Shown piece after piece: positions 10,524 to 23,100 of a DNA stretch of 64,000 nucleotides. Numbering within the stretch: position 1 is the stretch's first letter; each line of letters begins with the position of its first letter. This DNA comes from Leishmania mexicana MHOM/GT/2001/U1103 (taxonomy: Eukaryota > Euglenozoa > Kinetoplastea > Trypanosomatida > Trypanosomatidae). A model generated the notes under the pieces. That model made no database searches. It was not told the DNA's origin and was given only the letters and a program-made list of their open reading frames with translations. The stretch spans positions 372,001-436,000 of the forward strand of contig NC_018330.1 of the NCBI RefSeq assembly GCF_000234665.1, in the 5' to 3' direction. The translations under genes were made by a program, and so were the position numbers.

Positions 10524-12542
10524 ATGTCATCCACTGGCATCCGAAGCACCAACGACGTCACCTCGACGGCGGTGTCGGACACCAACGAGTCCTTCGCCAC
10601 GTCCTCAGGTGGCGCGAACAACACGGCAAATACGCTCACCACCGACGGCATCATCCGCGAGTGCATTAGACAGGGCTTTTATCGCAGCCCCATCTGCAAC
10701 GAGACACTGTACTTGCACAATCGTGGCTATGACCGCATTGCCCCCACCGCCTTCGAGCCCTACACCGATGTAAAAGTGCTCTGGCTGGAGGGCAACGGAC
10801 TCTCGATGCTGCCGTGCGGCGGGGGTTATACGCAGTTGCACCCGCCAGTGCGCGTGGACCCGTTTGCGGCGGAGCTGAAGGCGGCCCAGGCTGAGCGGGC
10901 GGCAGTGGCGGCGGGGTCTTTGGTGCAGCACGTAGACCCCTACACAGAGGCGATGCATCACCAAGACGCGCTCTCGCCAAACAGCGTTCCTCAGAAAGAG
11001 TCCTCGCTTCCGCTGGCGGCCGATGTGCCGCCAGAGGACCGCGACGCCTTCAGCTCCCTTTATCCAACCGTGCGCCAGCTGTACCTGCACAACAACCTCT
11101 TTCGATCCATGCCGGACCTCTCGCGGTTCGAGAGACTGGACGCGGTGAACTTATCAGGCAATTTCTTCAAGACGGTAGAGCCGCACTGTGCCCACTACGA
11201 CTCCGCGGTGCGCCAGCATCATGCCAGCGAGGTGGCAGACGGCACATCACCGACGTCGGCAATGACCTCCGGTGCGAGTCCCTTGCTCTCCAAGAGCCTG
11301 CAGCGCGAGCAGGAGCAGCAGCGGTGGCAGCAGGTGTCACACGACCCTTACAGCACAGGCGGGACTGCGCCTTCCGAGGATCTCACTGTGGTCGCTTCGC
11401 CAGAAGACGCTAAGCGGCAGCGTGCCGCGCAGCTGGAGCGCTACCGTCACACCGCCGATGTCTTCTCCGTCTTCTGCGGGCACAGCCCGCTGCCGGAGAT
11501 CGAGGAGGCGGAGGAGGCGGGGGGTGAGGACCACCAGCGCAGAGTCTCAGTCTTGCCCCTCAAGCAGCCGCCACCGCCGGCGCCGGAGCACCGCAACCCG
11601 TGTAGCTCGCTGCGCAGTCTCAATCTCGCTGGCAACCGCCTGCAGAGTTTCGAGGACTGCCTCGCTCTTCTCTGCTACCGCTCGCTGGCGGTGCTGGACC
11701 TCAGCCACAACCACATCTCGGACGGCGAAGCACTGCTGCTGATCCTCGAGCGCCTGCCGCGCCTGAAGGCACTCAAGCTCTCCGGCAACCCGCTCGTCCG
11801 GTCGCTCCCGCGCTACCGCAAGCGTGTCCTTTCGCGGTGCAAGAGGTTGCTTCACTTGGACGACCGCCCGGTTTTCGCCGAGGAGCGCCGAGTGGTCACG
11901 GCGTGGGCCATCGGCGGCGACGACGGAGAGGAGAAGGAGCGGCACGCGATCCAGGAAGAAAGGGCCGCGGCGGAGAAGAAGCGGCTGGAAGACTTCCGCC
12001 GCCTCATCTCGCGCCATCAGCGCACCAGTACTTCTGAGGCGCCGCACGAGGACTACATAAACGCCATCACCACGGTGGCAGCGCTGTCGGCAGCGGCGGA
12101 CACGGCCGACAGCCGCGGCTGGAACCGCGCCGGTCTAAACTCCAGAGAGACTGGGCAGCGGCGCGGCCGCCGGCCGACGTCCGACCCCGACTCCTCTTCC
12201 ACCAGCTCTGAAAGTGAGGATGACACTGATGACGACAACCAAGCCGGCAGGGGCACAGGTGAGTGGTCAGCCGCGGCGATGGGGGCAGTAATGGCTACTG
12301 CGAGCAATACTGCTGCGCAGGCCGACGCCTCTGCTGCTGCTGCAATCGGGATGATCACCAGCCAACACGAGAACAAGCCGCCCAGAGAGGTTCGAGGCAC
12401 ATCGTTGTCGCAGCAGCAGCAGCAGCAGCAGCAGAGGCAGCGTGTGTTGAGCTCTAATCAGCGTGTCGAGGCGGCAGCGTCGACCGCCGCAGGCGCGGAC
12501 GACGACGAGAACGACGACATTTTCGTTCCCGACGCGGTATAG
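10524..12542 (+). CDS. DNAAF1: Dynein axonemal assembly factor 1 (LRRC50/ODA7 family)
   Basis: A 672-residue leucine-rich-repeat protein that in other eukaryotes acts in the cytoplasm to preassemble axonemal dynein arms, here for flagellar motility. The N-terminal block GIIRECIRQGFYRSPICNE begins at about residue 42 and leads into LYLHNRGYDRI and VLWLEGNGL, as in LRRC50. Leucine-rich repeats continue with QLYLHNNLF, SLNLAGNRL and VLDLSHNHIS. The LRR cap KLSGNPLVRSLPRYRK, then LDDRPVFAEER and AWAIGGDD, is the strongest family signature. Two hydrophilic insertions of roughly 80 and 140 residues separate the repeats, which is unusual for an LRR solenoid. The C-terminus is charged and contains eight consecutive glutamines (CAG repeat at 12411-12434). 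Length is close to human DNAAF1 (about 725 residues). Family assignment is strong; role in dynein assembly follows from the family. Confidence 0.92.
   Translation: MSSTGIRSTNDVTSTAVSDTNESFATSSGGANNTANTLTTDGIIRECIRQGFYRSPICNETLYLHNRGYDRIAPTAFEPYTDVKVLWLEGNGLSMLPCGGGYTQLHPPVRVDPFAAELKAAQAERAAVAAGSLVQHVDPYTEAMHHQDALSPNSVPQKESSLPLAADVPPEDRDAFSSLYPTVRQLYLHNNLFRSMPDLSRFERLDAVNLSGNFFKTVEPHCAHYDSAVRQHHASEVADGTSPTSAMTSGASPLLSKSLQREQEQQRWQQVSHDPYSTGGTAPSEDLTVVASPEDAKRQRAAQLERYRHTADVFSVFCGHSPLPEIEEAEEAGGEDHQRRVSVLPLKQPPPPAPEHRNPCSSLRSLNLAGNRLQSFEDCLALLCYRSLAVLDLSHNHISDGEALLLILERLPRLKALKLSGNPLVRSLPRYRKRVLSRCKRLLHLDDRPVFAEERRVVTAWAIGGDDGEEKERHAIQEERAAAEKKRLEDFRRLISRHQRTSTSEAPHEDYINAITTVAALSAAADTADSRGWNRAGLNSRETGQRRGRRPTSDPDSSSTSSESEDDTDDDNQAGRGTGEWSAAAMGAVMATASNTAAQADASAAAAIGMITSQHENKPPREVRGTSLSQQQQQQQQRQRVLSSNQRVEAAASTAAGADDDENDDIFVPDAV
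12411..12434 (+). repeat. CAG trinucleotide repeat coding for Gln8
   Basis: Eight perfect CAG codons in frame inside the C-terminal tail of the DNAAF1 homologue. Likely length-variable between strains; no function is implied. Confidence 0.95.
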
Positions 12543-14165
12543 AGAGAAAGGCGAAGCGAAAGACAACGACAATGGGGAGGAGGGGCAGTCACCGAACGGA
12601 AACACCCCCGTTGACTTGTGCGTGTGTGGGGTGTAGGGGTGTGTGCCCTTGCTGGTGTCTGCCGTGGTGACGCTTCTGGTGGCTGGTGTGTCACTGGCGG
12701 CAACCGCCGACTTAGCGGCTGGCAGAGATACACGCCAACGCCACCAGCCCCCTCCCCCTCCCCCGGCGCAGCATTCGCTTTCCCGGCGGTAAGGCAGCTG
12801 CTATGGTCGGCCTTTTTCTTTGATGTCCCATTCTCCTATATCTGCGCTGAGCGATGCAGCTCGAGGCAGAGCATCCGCATCGGCGGCTTGGTCACTGGTG
12901 GTGGTGGTGGTAGTGCGGCCATGATACGGCTTTGCTGGTACCTGCCTCCCTCATCCGCAGCTGAGTCTCGAAGTGGAGGCGCATGTAGAAAGGATAGAAT
13001 GAATCCAGTGTTCATGGAAGTGGGGCACTTACGGACACGCACGCACACGCATGAGCACATGGTGCAGCGAACCCCGCCATCATCTCCCTCCCTCACGTCT
13101 TTTCACTTTGTTTCACATGTACATACTTTGAGAGAAGGGAGGGGTGGGGGGTGGGCGCACTGGTGCTCCGCCGTGCTGCTCCATGCCTGTGCATCTTACG
13201 CGACACCTAAGGGGGATAAAGTACGCCGTAGAGGCGGTGGAAACCGCTTGCGCATGGATGGATGCTGCCGACATACTCATGCGTGATCAAAAGGAGCCTG
13301 CTTCGCCGCAGAAAAGGGAGGGAGGGGGGAAGGGGTGCAACGAAACGTGCTGCACACTTGCACATACGGCGGTCACTCCGGGGTGTGGTTGCTTTTCCAG
13401 TCTTGTGAGGACAAGTGTGCGTGTGTGGGGAACAGCGCACCCCGCCTCGCTTCTCCCGCGCCTCTCCCGTACTCGGACAGAGACAGGGGCAGGGCCATGC
13501 TAGCTCTTCCTCCTCTGCTCGCCCCCCTCAGTATGGGGTGGGTGTGCCAGAGAGAGAAGCGCACAAAACAGTTGCGGTAGCGGTGAGGAAAGTACATGCA
13601 CACGCACATATTCCTCACCTCAAGGCCAACCTGCCAGCCGAAGGCGTATCGTCAACCCTCCCCCCCTCTCTCTGCCTTGCTTTAGTTTCCAGTTTCGGGG
13701 CAGTGCAACGCGCCCCCATCCCGAGCTCGCACCCGCACAAGCGCCGCGACCAGACGACCTCTGTCGGCCTCTCTAAGAGGTGGGGCCTATCTGCTCATAG
13801 ATGTCCATCATAGGCCGAGCAACGCACAGGAAAGAGAGCCCATACACACACACGACTGCGCGCATAGACGCGACGTGCAGGCACTCCTACGCTTCGCTTT
13901 ATACGGCGTATATCGCCTCCATCACCGCTCATAGATCACGACTGCCTCGTGCTTATCCTCCTCTTTCTCCATGCACTGCGGCCTCTTCCCCCCTCCCCAC
14001 CCACCCCACACACACATACACAGAAGCTTTTCTCGATCTTCGTCTGCCCCCACTGCACACTGACATCGTTTGCAAGTCGCATCACCTATTCTCTCGTTGA
14101 TTTTCTATTTATCCGCTGTGGCCTCGACCCACGCCCCTCCCCAACGCGTTCCTTCGCAGCTGGCC
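12543..14165. other. 1.6 kb spacer before the multi-BRCT gene
   Basis: No supported gene. The sequence is mixed, with GT- and CA-rich patches (about 12618-12650, 13031-13060, 14005-14020) and C/T-rich tracts around 13980-14005. A CAG at 14157-14159, after a weak pyrimidine stretch, is the closest possible splice acceptor and would leave a 5' leader of only six bases. Confidence 0.55.
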
Positions 14166-17100
14166 ATGGCTGACCGCACACAGCCGCTCCCGTCGCACAC
14201 AAAGGTTCTCGCGGCCGTGAAGCCGAACCTAGAAACGCGCAAGAATCACCAGCTTGGCCTGCATGGGCCGCGACGCAGCAACCGCGACGCGGAAGATCGT
14301 CACGGGGAGAACAGAGGTGCGGAAGAGGATGCGCAGACGACTCGCGAGCCGCAGGAGCACTTGCACAGCCACGGTGAAGCACGCGCAGGCGGCAAGCCCC
14401 TCTCTTCATCCCCCTCTGCCGCAGCGAGCGCAGGCCTCACCTGCCTCGTCTCCTTCACGGGTTTCCGCGACGAGGATGAGTGGCGAGAGAACGAGGATAA
14501 GGGCCATGATGCATACGGCAATCCCCTTGCCCACGCCGCAGGCGGTGATGCGGCACCTTGTGCGGACTCACTCTCTGTGTGCAAACAGCTGGTCTCCGCA
14601 CTGCCAGGGGCTCGGGTCGAATCGAAGCTGACGAGCTCGACAACCGTCTTGGTGGCACGGCGCGGATTCACAAGGAAGCGGCTGCTCGCCGCTCGCCAAG
14701 GAATACCAGTTGTGCTGCCGAAGTGGGTGGCAATGGGATGCCCAGCGCTGCCCGCCAGCGGCGGCGCTTGCGGGACCAGCGCGGCTGCCTCTGCCTCCCT
14801 CCATGACCTGTATGCCGTGCCATGGCTGTATGGGTACGCCTTTTCCACCACTGGGCTGTCAAGATCAGAGAAGGCGGCGATAGACAGCGTGTGCACCGCG
14901 CACGGGGCAGTTGTTGAGCCCTCTCTCACGTACAAGTGCGACGTGCTGCTAACTAGCACGGAGTGCGTGCAGGCACTTCAGCGACTTCTCCATTCTGACC
15001 GAGAAGGTGACGCGGCCCAGAGACGCCTTAACCAGCACCTACGTCACGCAGATGTCCAGCGCACTGACGCGGGTCTGATGGAGAGCTCGGGTGCAGAGAT
15101 GGCAGCACCTGGCAGTCGTGTCGGTGGGCCCAAGGCAGCGTGGCTGACTGACAAGGTGCGCTTTGCGCTGGAACTCGACGTCCCGGTGGTGGACTACGTC
15201 AAGCTGTTCACAATGCTGCGTCTGGACCGTCTGCCGCCTCCGACGTGGACGCCCGGCATAGAAGCGGTGATGCACAAGTCGAGCTCGAAGGCGCGCCGGC
15301 CCTGCCACGACGACGTGGAGGACGGCCAACGCCAGTTCGCGGACGCGCTCGACAGCAGAGACTTTGACGCGATTGTTAATGTCTGTCGTGTGGGCGCACC
15401 AGCTGGGGGAAGCTCTGAGTGGGCGCGCATCCTCTCCGTCTTTACCGACCGAGGTGACACGTCGACAGCCGGCTGCGGTCTCCAGAGCGACGGAGGCGCG
15501 GCAGATGACAGCAAGGAAGACAGAACGCCCCCGGCCCCACTCGACAGCATCGCCCTTCGGGACAACTCCATGCAGTCCTGCTCGTCCTGCACCGACTCGG
15601 CGTCGACGGTGTCCGACCTGGATGCGTGGGAGGAGTTGCTGAGCTGCGCGCTGGCGTCCTCTCTTGACGAACAGCGGACTCGACGCGCGGACGCCTACCG
15701 AGGTTTTAGCAGCTCAACTGACGTCACCAAGGCGGCCGACCATCTCACGGGTACTACCCCCACGCCGACTACAGCTGCAACTACTACGACCACTGTATCG
15801 CCGCCTTTGCAAGCTGTCTTGGAGAGGCTGACAGTGAACACAGCCGATGTAGAGGACCTCGCTAATGCAGACGCGGAGGAGCCGTCGACACTGCAGGTTC
15901 TCCTCCCGGACTACTACAGCGCGACCACCGGGTCTGGACCTCTTCCACGGTCCTCATCCCAGGGGCGCCATGCTCGCCAAGAGGTGCTGACGGCGACGGC
16001 GGATGCCACGTGGGGCAGCGCTGCCGTAGACCCATCGCCTCGGTGGACAACGAACGCCCTCCTTCACCGTGAGCCCGCGCTACCGCGCCGGTCGAGCCGC
16101 ACCGACGAGCCGGTCGCATGTGGGCAGCGCGATGAAGCGGAGGCAGCGGCGCTTAGGCAACACACTGCTGTGCCCTACGCCATGCATTGCAGCGCAGAGC
16201 GTTTTCCGCCGCAGCTGCCGGCACGGGATGCCGTAGCAATCTCGCGAGAAGCGGCACCGCGGTACGCCGCTGTGATGCGACCTGACGACAGAGTGGCAGC
16301 GTTGTCGCAGGCAATAGTGGACAGCGGAGAACTACTAGCCGCCACGCAGGATTTGGTGGAGTCCTGCGTGGCGGTGGGTGGGCTGGAGCTGGCATCCGCG
16401 CAGCAGCTCGATGCGTGCGAAACGAGAGCTCGCGGCGCCACCGCAGCACGCCAAGCTTTGCCGCTGCTCGCCATGCATCCGCCGTACCTCACCATATGTG
16501 TGCTCGGCTGCACCGAGTTGGAGCTGCGCAAGACAGCGCGATGGTGTGAACAGTGCCGGCTGCTGCGCTCTCCTGTGCCAACATCCGCCACAGATATCGT
16601 TCTTCTTGGGAGCCGCTTACTCACCAAGAAGCGGTACACGATGCGCTCCGCCGTCGATTCAGGCGATGACGAGAGAGGCACGAAGGGAGACAAGAAGTGG
16701 GGGCAGCCGCGACCCGCACGCCACCGCAGTGCCTTGTCGCCTTCGAGCTTCGGCGCGAATCGTCACCGTTGCGACCACGCTGGCCATGGTGCGGCGTTGA
16801 CCATACGGTACTGGGAGATGGACGCCTCGGTGGCGCGGGCGCTGGCGGACGTCTGCGGTATTCCGCGGAGCCGTATGGCCCCGCTCAAATGGCTCGAAGA
16901 CTCGGCGTCAGAGGCGCAGAAGGCCTGCGAAGCGGCGAAGCTCGCGGCAGGATCGGAGGCGGCGCAACGGGGTGTCGCGCATGCGCTGGCTGTTGACAGC
17001 GAAGGACGTTACACCGACACGTGTTGGACGGCAGCCACTACACCACCAGAAACGCTCGTTGCGCTACTCGAGGAGCACCTTGCTGCAGCGACAGAGTCCG

Positions 17101-20100
17101 AGGAGAGTGCAGCGCTCGCACGGCGGCCGCTCTTTCACCCGCTCCCGCCGCTCTCGCCTGATCAACTACCGGACATGGCAGACCTCAAGTACTACATACG
17201 GTTGCGGCAGGCACCTGCCACGTGGGCAAGCAACCTCACCCCAATAGCGGGACAGGGGCTCCACGACATCGCAGCAGGAGCTGCATCGGCTGGTTTGGAG
17301 TCGCGAGCACAGGTAAAGCGCAGCGAGATGCACCACAGTGCGCACCAGGCTCTAAGCAACTCTGCGAAGCTGCCGGCGTCCAGAAGCGCACCTGTGGAGG
17401 AGGACAACTCGCTGGCAGCGACGACATCTCTATCTGCGGCTTCAGTCCAGGCATCGACAGCGTCTCCTGCGCAGCAGCATCGGCACGAGGAGAAGACTAG
17501 CCTTAGCGTGGCGGATGCGCAGCATTCCTTCAACGAAGCGTTGGAGACGGCAGGACGTCGGTTCAATCAGCTCATCGCGCTCTTCCGTGTCTCGGGTGAC
17601 GGCGGCGAGGCACACGGGAGTGCCGGCGCTGCCGAGGTCGACCGTGAAGGACGCGACAGGGCGCTTGCAGCGTGTTATTTCTGCTGCGTCGAAGGCGAGT
17701 ACACTCGTGTGGACTGGGCTGTGGTGCGTGGCCTCATCCGCTACGGCGGCGGCCGAGTTGAGAAGCGAGCCGCGCACGACTGGCAAACACTTATGCAGCA
17801 GCAGCCTTCAGTGGCCGTGACGGCTACAAGCGCTGAGGCGCAGCAGGATCAGCAAGCGCAGTGCTTTGCGCGTGCGCTACGCCGCGGCGTCGCGTATGCG
17901 AAGCTCCGGAAAAAGCTGCGTCGTGTGATGGAAAACGTCGAGGCCGCACACCAGACAAGCCGCCAGACTCCTGACGAAATGCCCTCTGGGTGCAACGGCG
18001 CCGTGGGCGCGAGCGCCGACGCAGAGCAGGCGAACGCGGCGGAGGTGGCCCGCCTCACGGCAAAGCTACAGCTGATGTCGCCTCTATGCCAGCAGGCGCC
18101 GGTGCTGTGTCTGCTTCCGCACAGCTTCCAGCGCGCCCCAGAAGCGTCAGCGTCACCTTGCAAGCGCCTTCACGCTCTTCACCGCCTCCCTGCCGTGACG
18201 ATGGACTACGTGCTTGCATGCGTCGCCGTCGGCTACTGCCTCAACCCGCACAGCTGCTTCCTATTTGAGATGTCGATCCCCAGCGCGCCGGACATGCGCC
18301 TTTTTCACCATCAGCCCGAGCAGCGCGGAGGCCGTAGCGCACCCTCGCAGAAAGCCGCGGCACGGCACACGGGGACTCGGCTACGCCTCGACGTCGCAGG
18401 AAGCATCGTGCCCGAAGGCACTGGTGAAGAAGCGGGGCAACGGCAGCGCGCTGGTGCTGTGACCGCTGTCAGCGGCTGTGTTGGCCCAGCGCCGGCGCCG
18501 CCTTGCAGGCCAGTGCTTTCAAGCTGGGTGCTGGAACGTCGCTACAGCAAAACGGATTCGGTGGGGGTGTGCATATCGGTCCTATGGAAGCTTCCCACGC
18601 CACCGGCTGCGGGGGACCAGAGGTGCTGGTCGCGCATTGACGCAGCCTCTCCGCCGGCGACGACGGCCACCATCGAGCCTCGTCTCACGCCCGATGCATC
18701 GCTGTTGCCGCTGCTCCGCGTGCTGCTTCTGGGATTTCGCAACGCGGTCGAGGCCTTGGGCGGCCATGTCGCCGATACCTTCTCGCCGTCGGCTGTGACG
18801 CACGTCGTCTCTGTGGACGTAGGCGGCATCCTCTCTGGCACTCTCGGCGACGCGTTCACAAGCGACGTGGTGGGTAAAAGGGATGCCGTGGTCGGCAGCA
18901 GTGACGGCGACAGACTCTTTCCGTACTGGCCGATGGAGAGCATCGAGAGCGTTGCGCGCTGCGCCGCGCGCGACGAGGTGTCGTTAGTGGTCCTCGAGTG
19001 GTTGGCAGCGTGCGTCGAATGGGGGGCTTTCGTGGATGAAGCGGGGTACGCGCCACCGGCCGACCTGCTCGCGCTTGTGCAGGCGGAGAAGCAGAAAGCA
19101 CTGTTTGTCTCCGCCCAGGCCGCTCGCACAGCGGTGCACCGACGAGCTGCACAGGCACAAAGGCCGCCGCCGCCGTGGCGAGCGCCGAACCACCGTCGCC
19201 CGAGCGAGCACCGGGACCATGTAGCCGCTCCCTCTCCCGCCAATCCAGAACCGTCTGGTGCTCTGACGGCACACGCAACTGACATGGTACCGCACCTTGA
19301 GCGGCACCGCAAGCGGATGCGGATCCCACCACTCGGCGCGTCGGAGTCGGGGGCGCCACACACACCGCCGCATCCTGGGCTGCTGGACTACGGCTCACCG
19401 CCCGACAGAGGCGATAACGAAACGGAAGCGCACAACGAGTGTCGCACGCCGGTTATGCGGCGCGTCTCCACTGCGACGACGACGTGGTGCGACAGTGGCG
19501 TAGAGCCATGCACACCTCCCGTCAGAGACGCACCACCGCCAGGTAACGTCGCGCAACACCGTCAACAGTCTCTGCCGCCACAGCCTCTCTCCTCACCGGT
19601 GCCGCCTCCCCCTTGCCCGCAGATGCTGTCCAGCCCCCACTCTGCCTCGCAATCCATGAGCTTTCGTGCTTGCAGTGCCGGCACTCCGTCCGCTGGCGAC
19701 CATGGCCACCACCGTCAGCATCGCCGTCGCTGCTCATCATCTGCTTCACAACACAACACCCGCTCGCTGCTCGAGCAGCAGGACGCGGAGGCTTACGTGG
19801 AGCACCTCGGCAACCTCTTCAACTTCTTCTCTCCAGGATCCACGCCGCTGCCGTCATCGGCGCACCGCTGGCGCGAGCGCTCAATCGCCACGCACGCTGA
19901 TCCTGACGCCGATACACCGCAGCGGCTGCGCAGTACGTCATCTCCGTCGCAGTGCACGCAGGTGCTCACGCCGTCGAAGACTGAAGCAACGCTGCAGGTG
20001 ACGGCAGCGGAGACACCGGGTTCCACGGTAGGTGCCAGCCATGTCCTTTCAACGCCACGGCGTCGTACACTGCGTGGCGCTGCTGCTGCCACTGCTGCCT

Positions 20101-23100
20101 ACACCTCATCAGCAACCAAGAACCCAGCTCCTACAAGCCCCGACAAGCAGCGTCGTCGTACAGAAGAACTTGCCATCGACACGAAGAGCTCTGTGGCGGA
20201 CTTGCAGAGGTGGAGGACACTGACAGGAGTTGTCGATGGCTCCCGTGATGCGGAATCTGCTGCGCCGGGTGCAGGCGCGCCGCCTCCGCCGCGGTCCACC
20301 CTACCGAACTTGCTAGGCGGAAGCACCGAGCTGAGCCGTGGCGGCACCGTGGAAGCAAAGGCCGATGACGTCAGCAGCGCCACGGCCATCAGCTGTGAAG
20401 AAGCCGATGCCAAGCAGCGACAGCCGCAGGGCGGTGACTGCACGGGGAGTGTGTGGAGCGCCCAAACACCGGACGAGCTCGCCGAAGGGAGGGGGCCGAA
20501 GTCGATTGGAATGGTCGCTGGGACTGCGCAGCAGCACAAAGCTGAAAAACGTAGCCGGGCAGCTGGAGGGCAGCAGGGCGCCAGCCACGCGCGCGTCCAG
20601 GTGGAGCTGGAGGAGCCACGTCACAGTGGGTCTTCGACCTTCTCATGGATGCATGATGTTATTCCTGACTCGCAACAGCAGCGGCAGGATATCGCGGTGG
20701 TGGCGTGCGCAGACGCGGAGCTCATGAACGGCGATGTGCTGGTGCCCACCACCTTTATCGAGGCAACAGCTGAGGCGTACGGGCAGACTGCTGCTGGCTC
20801 AGGCCCTTGCAAGGACGCCGCCACCCCTCTGCTGGCCGGCGATTGCGAAGAGGCGGAGCATGAAGACGACACTAAAGGCGTGTCTCCTGCGCCAGACGTG
20901 ATTGACACAGCCCCTCCCCCACCCGTTCCCAGGCCAACCACGTCCACAGGGACGACAACATCGTTGGAGCACAAGGCTGTGCGCCATCGTCTTGGGTCGT
21001 GTAGCGCGCCACGACGGCCCTCCTCGCCACCCTATCAGTCGCCGCCGTCGACAACGATGGTGGGAGATGTCTATGGAGGAGCGAACGTGGCCGAGGAGGA
21101 ACCGCGATCCAAAGCGCAATGTGCACACACGGACAGCAATGCACAGGGACTTTCTCCGTGGTCCCGACACCGGCCACTGAGCCTGTCACGTCGTCCCTCG
21201 CCTTTACCTGCGCCGGCAACGTCACCGTCGCACACCGAGCCGGCTGCCCTCGGCGCCGGTACCGCGGCCGCTATTGGCCCCCGAGCAACGCTGGCGACAT
21301 CGTGCACATGGGAGTGCCTGCGCATCTATGTGTTGCATGACTTGCCGCACCGAGAAGCGCGCATGCGCCGATGCGAAGAGGCTCTCGAAGCCCTGATGCG
21401 TCGCCGCGACGGGGTGGAGCCGAGACCGCACATCGGCGTAGGGCTGCGCACCGCAGAACCGCCTGTGAAAGCGGGCGACCACTGCAGCAGCGTTGATGTC
21501 GCCCCCGACCCTTCTCTACCCCTCTGGGGCCCGCGGCCTGCACCGCCTCTCCGCTTCGTGGCTCGCTGCGAGGACGCCGATGTGCTGGTGACGCACCAAA
21601 TGAGCCTCCGTGAAAGTGTCCTTGTGGCGGTGGCGGCTGGGTGCTGGGTGGTGCGGCCGGGGTTCCTGGAGTGCGTCGTCGCTGTCCTCGACGGTGCCTG
21701 CTGCTGGAGCGACAAGAGTAGTACCACCAGTTTAATGAGGAATCCATGGCCCACGCTGCAGCTGCAGCCGCAGCGGCACCAGGCCCTAGCCACGGCTGCA
21801 GCGGCGCCGATGAAGGTGTCTGCATTCTGCGTGGCGCGCCTGCGCAAGGCCTTGCCTACATACGAGTGGACTGTGGAGGTGCTGCCACGTGCACCGGCGT
21901 CGGGGTGCCTGTCGGAAAGCGGCAGCATGCTCCCGCTGCAGCGGGCGCTGGTGCAGCAGTGCCGTCGGCAGCGCCAGATGCGGGAGCAGGCAGCAGGCGG
22001 CAGCGTCGAGAGTGGGGATGCGGGACAGCCGTTCGCCGATAGCCCATCACGTCAGCGCCTCTTCGAGGGTAGCAGCTTTGTTCTCTTGTCCTCTCTTCAT
22101 GCAGTGAATGTGTTTCCGGCGCGCGGGACGCGAACAGCCAAGGCGGGCGTGACGGATGCAGAGAGCTGCGACACATCATCGCGGGTGCGCGCCATCGAGC
22201 GCATCTTGGAGGCCGGGGGCGGATGCCTTTGCTGCAGTGTGCAGGTTGGCTGTCCAGCAGCAGACAAGGGGGAGAAGACGAGTCGAATCACCGCCATCAC
22301 CGTCACATCCCCGCACGTTGTGCCTGCCGCGCAACAGCTACTGCAGTGCTGTGTATGTGCGCCATCACGGCGCGGGCAGGGTCATGGGCCACTGCGGCGC
22401 GGCCTCGCCAACACGGCCGCACCGGTGGTGATGGACGCGGCGCTCTACCATGACCTCCTGTGGCTTGTTTGCTACCAGGTACGCCGGAAGCCTTCTGAGA
22501 CGCTGTACGTGTTGCTCGATGGACACCTCCTCGGCACTAATGCAGACGACTATCACGCCAGTACCGCCGTGTACATGTCACTGGCGCCACACACGGCTGT
22601 TACCGCTGGTGCTGCCGCTGCCGCCGGTCGCAGTGGCGAAGAGGCGGACAACGCACACCTGCCGACCACGTCGCCCCTCTCCGAGCACGATCGTATTTCG
22701 AAGAAGGGGCGCACAGAGGATGTGGAGGCGCACGATAGTACCCAGCCAACCGCGGAACCGGCATCGGAGGCGGCGACCGTCGCAGCCGGTGCGTCTGCTT
22801 TCCCCAACACCTGCACGGTGGCGGCGTGGATCTCTAGCTGGCTGCACCCCTCCTCGAACGACGGCAGTCTCTCAAAAGCGGGCGATGGGCCACCGCCGTG
22901 TCGCCGTGGCTATGCGCCAGCTGCTGCGCACGCGATGCGACGTCATCTTTGTGCTTGCTGCGCGGCGGTGAGCGCGGTTGACGACGATGTGCGCGTGCCA
23001 GGCAGCGCCAGCGCGTCATATAACGTGGCGGATGTTCCGTTTCCTGTACCCACCGTTCAAGAAGTGCAGCAGGCTTGCGCCGATGTGGGTGGTGGCGCGA

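Noticed and set aside
12618..13286. 222-codon open frame before the BRCT gene
   Set aside because: Starts at GTG, Gly/Cys/Arg-rich, with no coding pattern or homology; treated as spacer.
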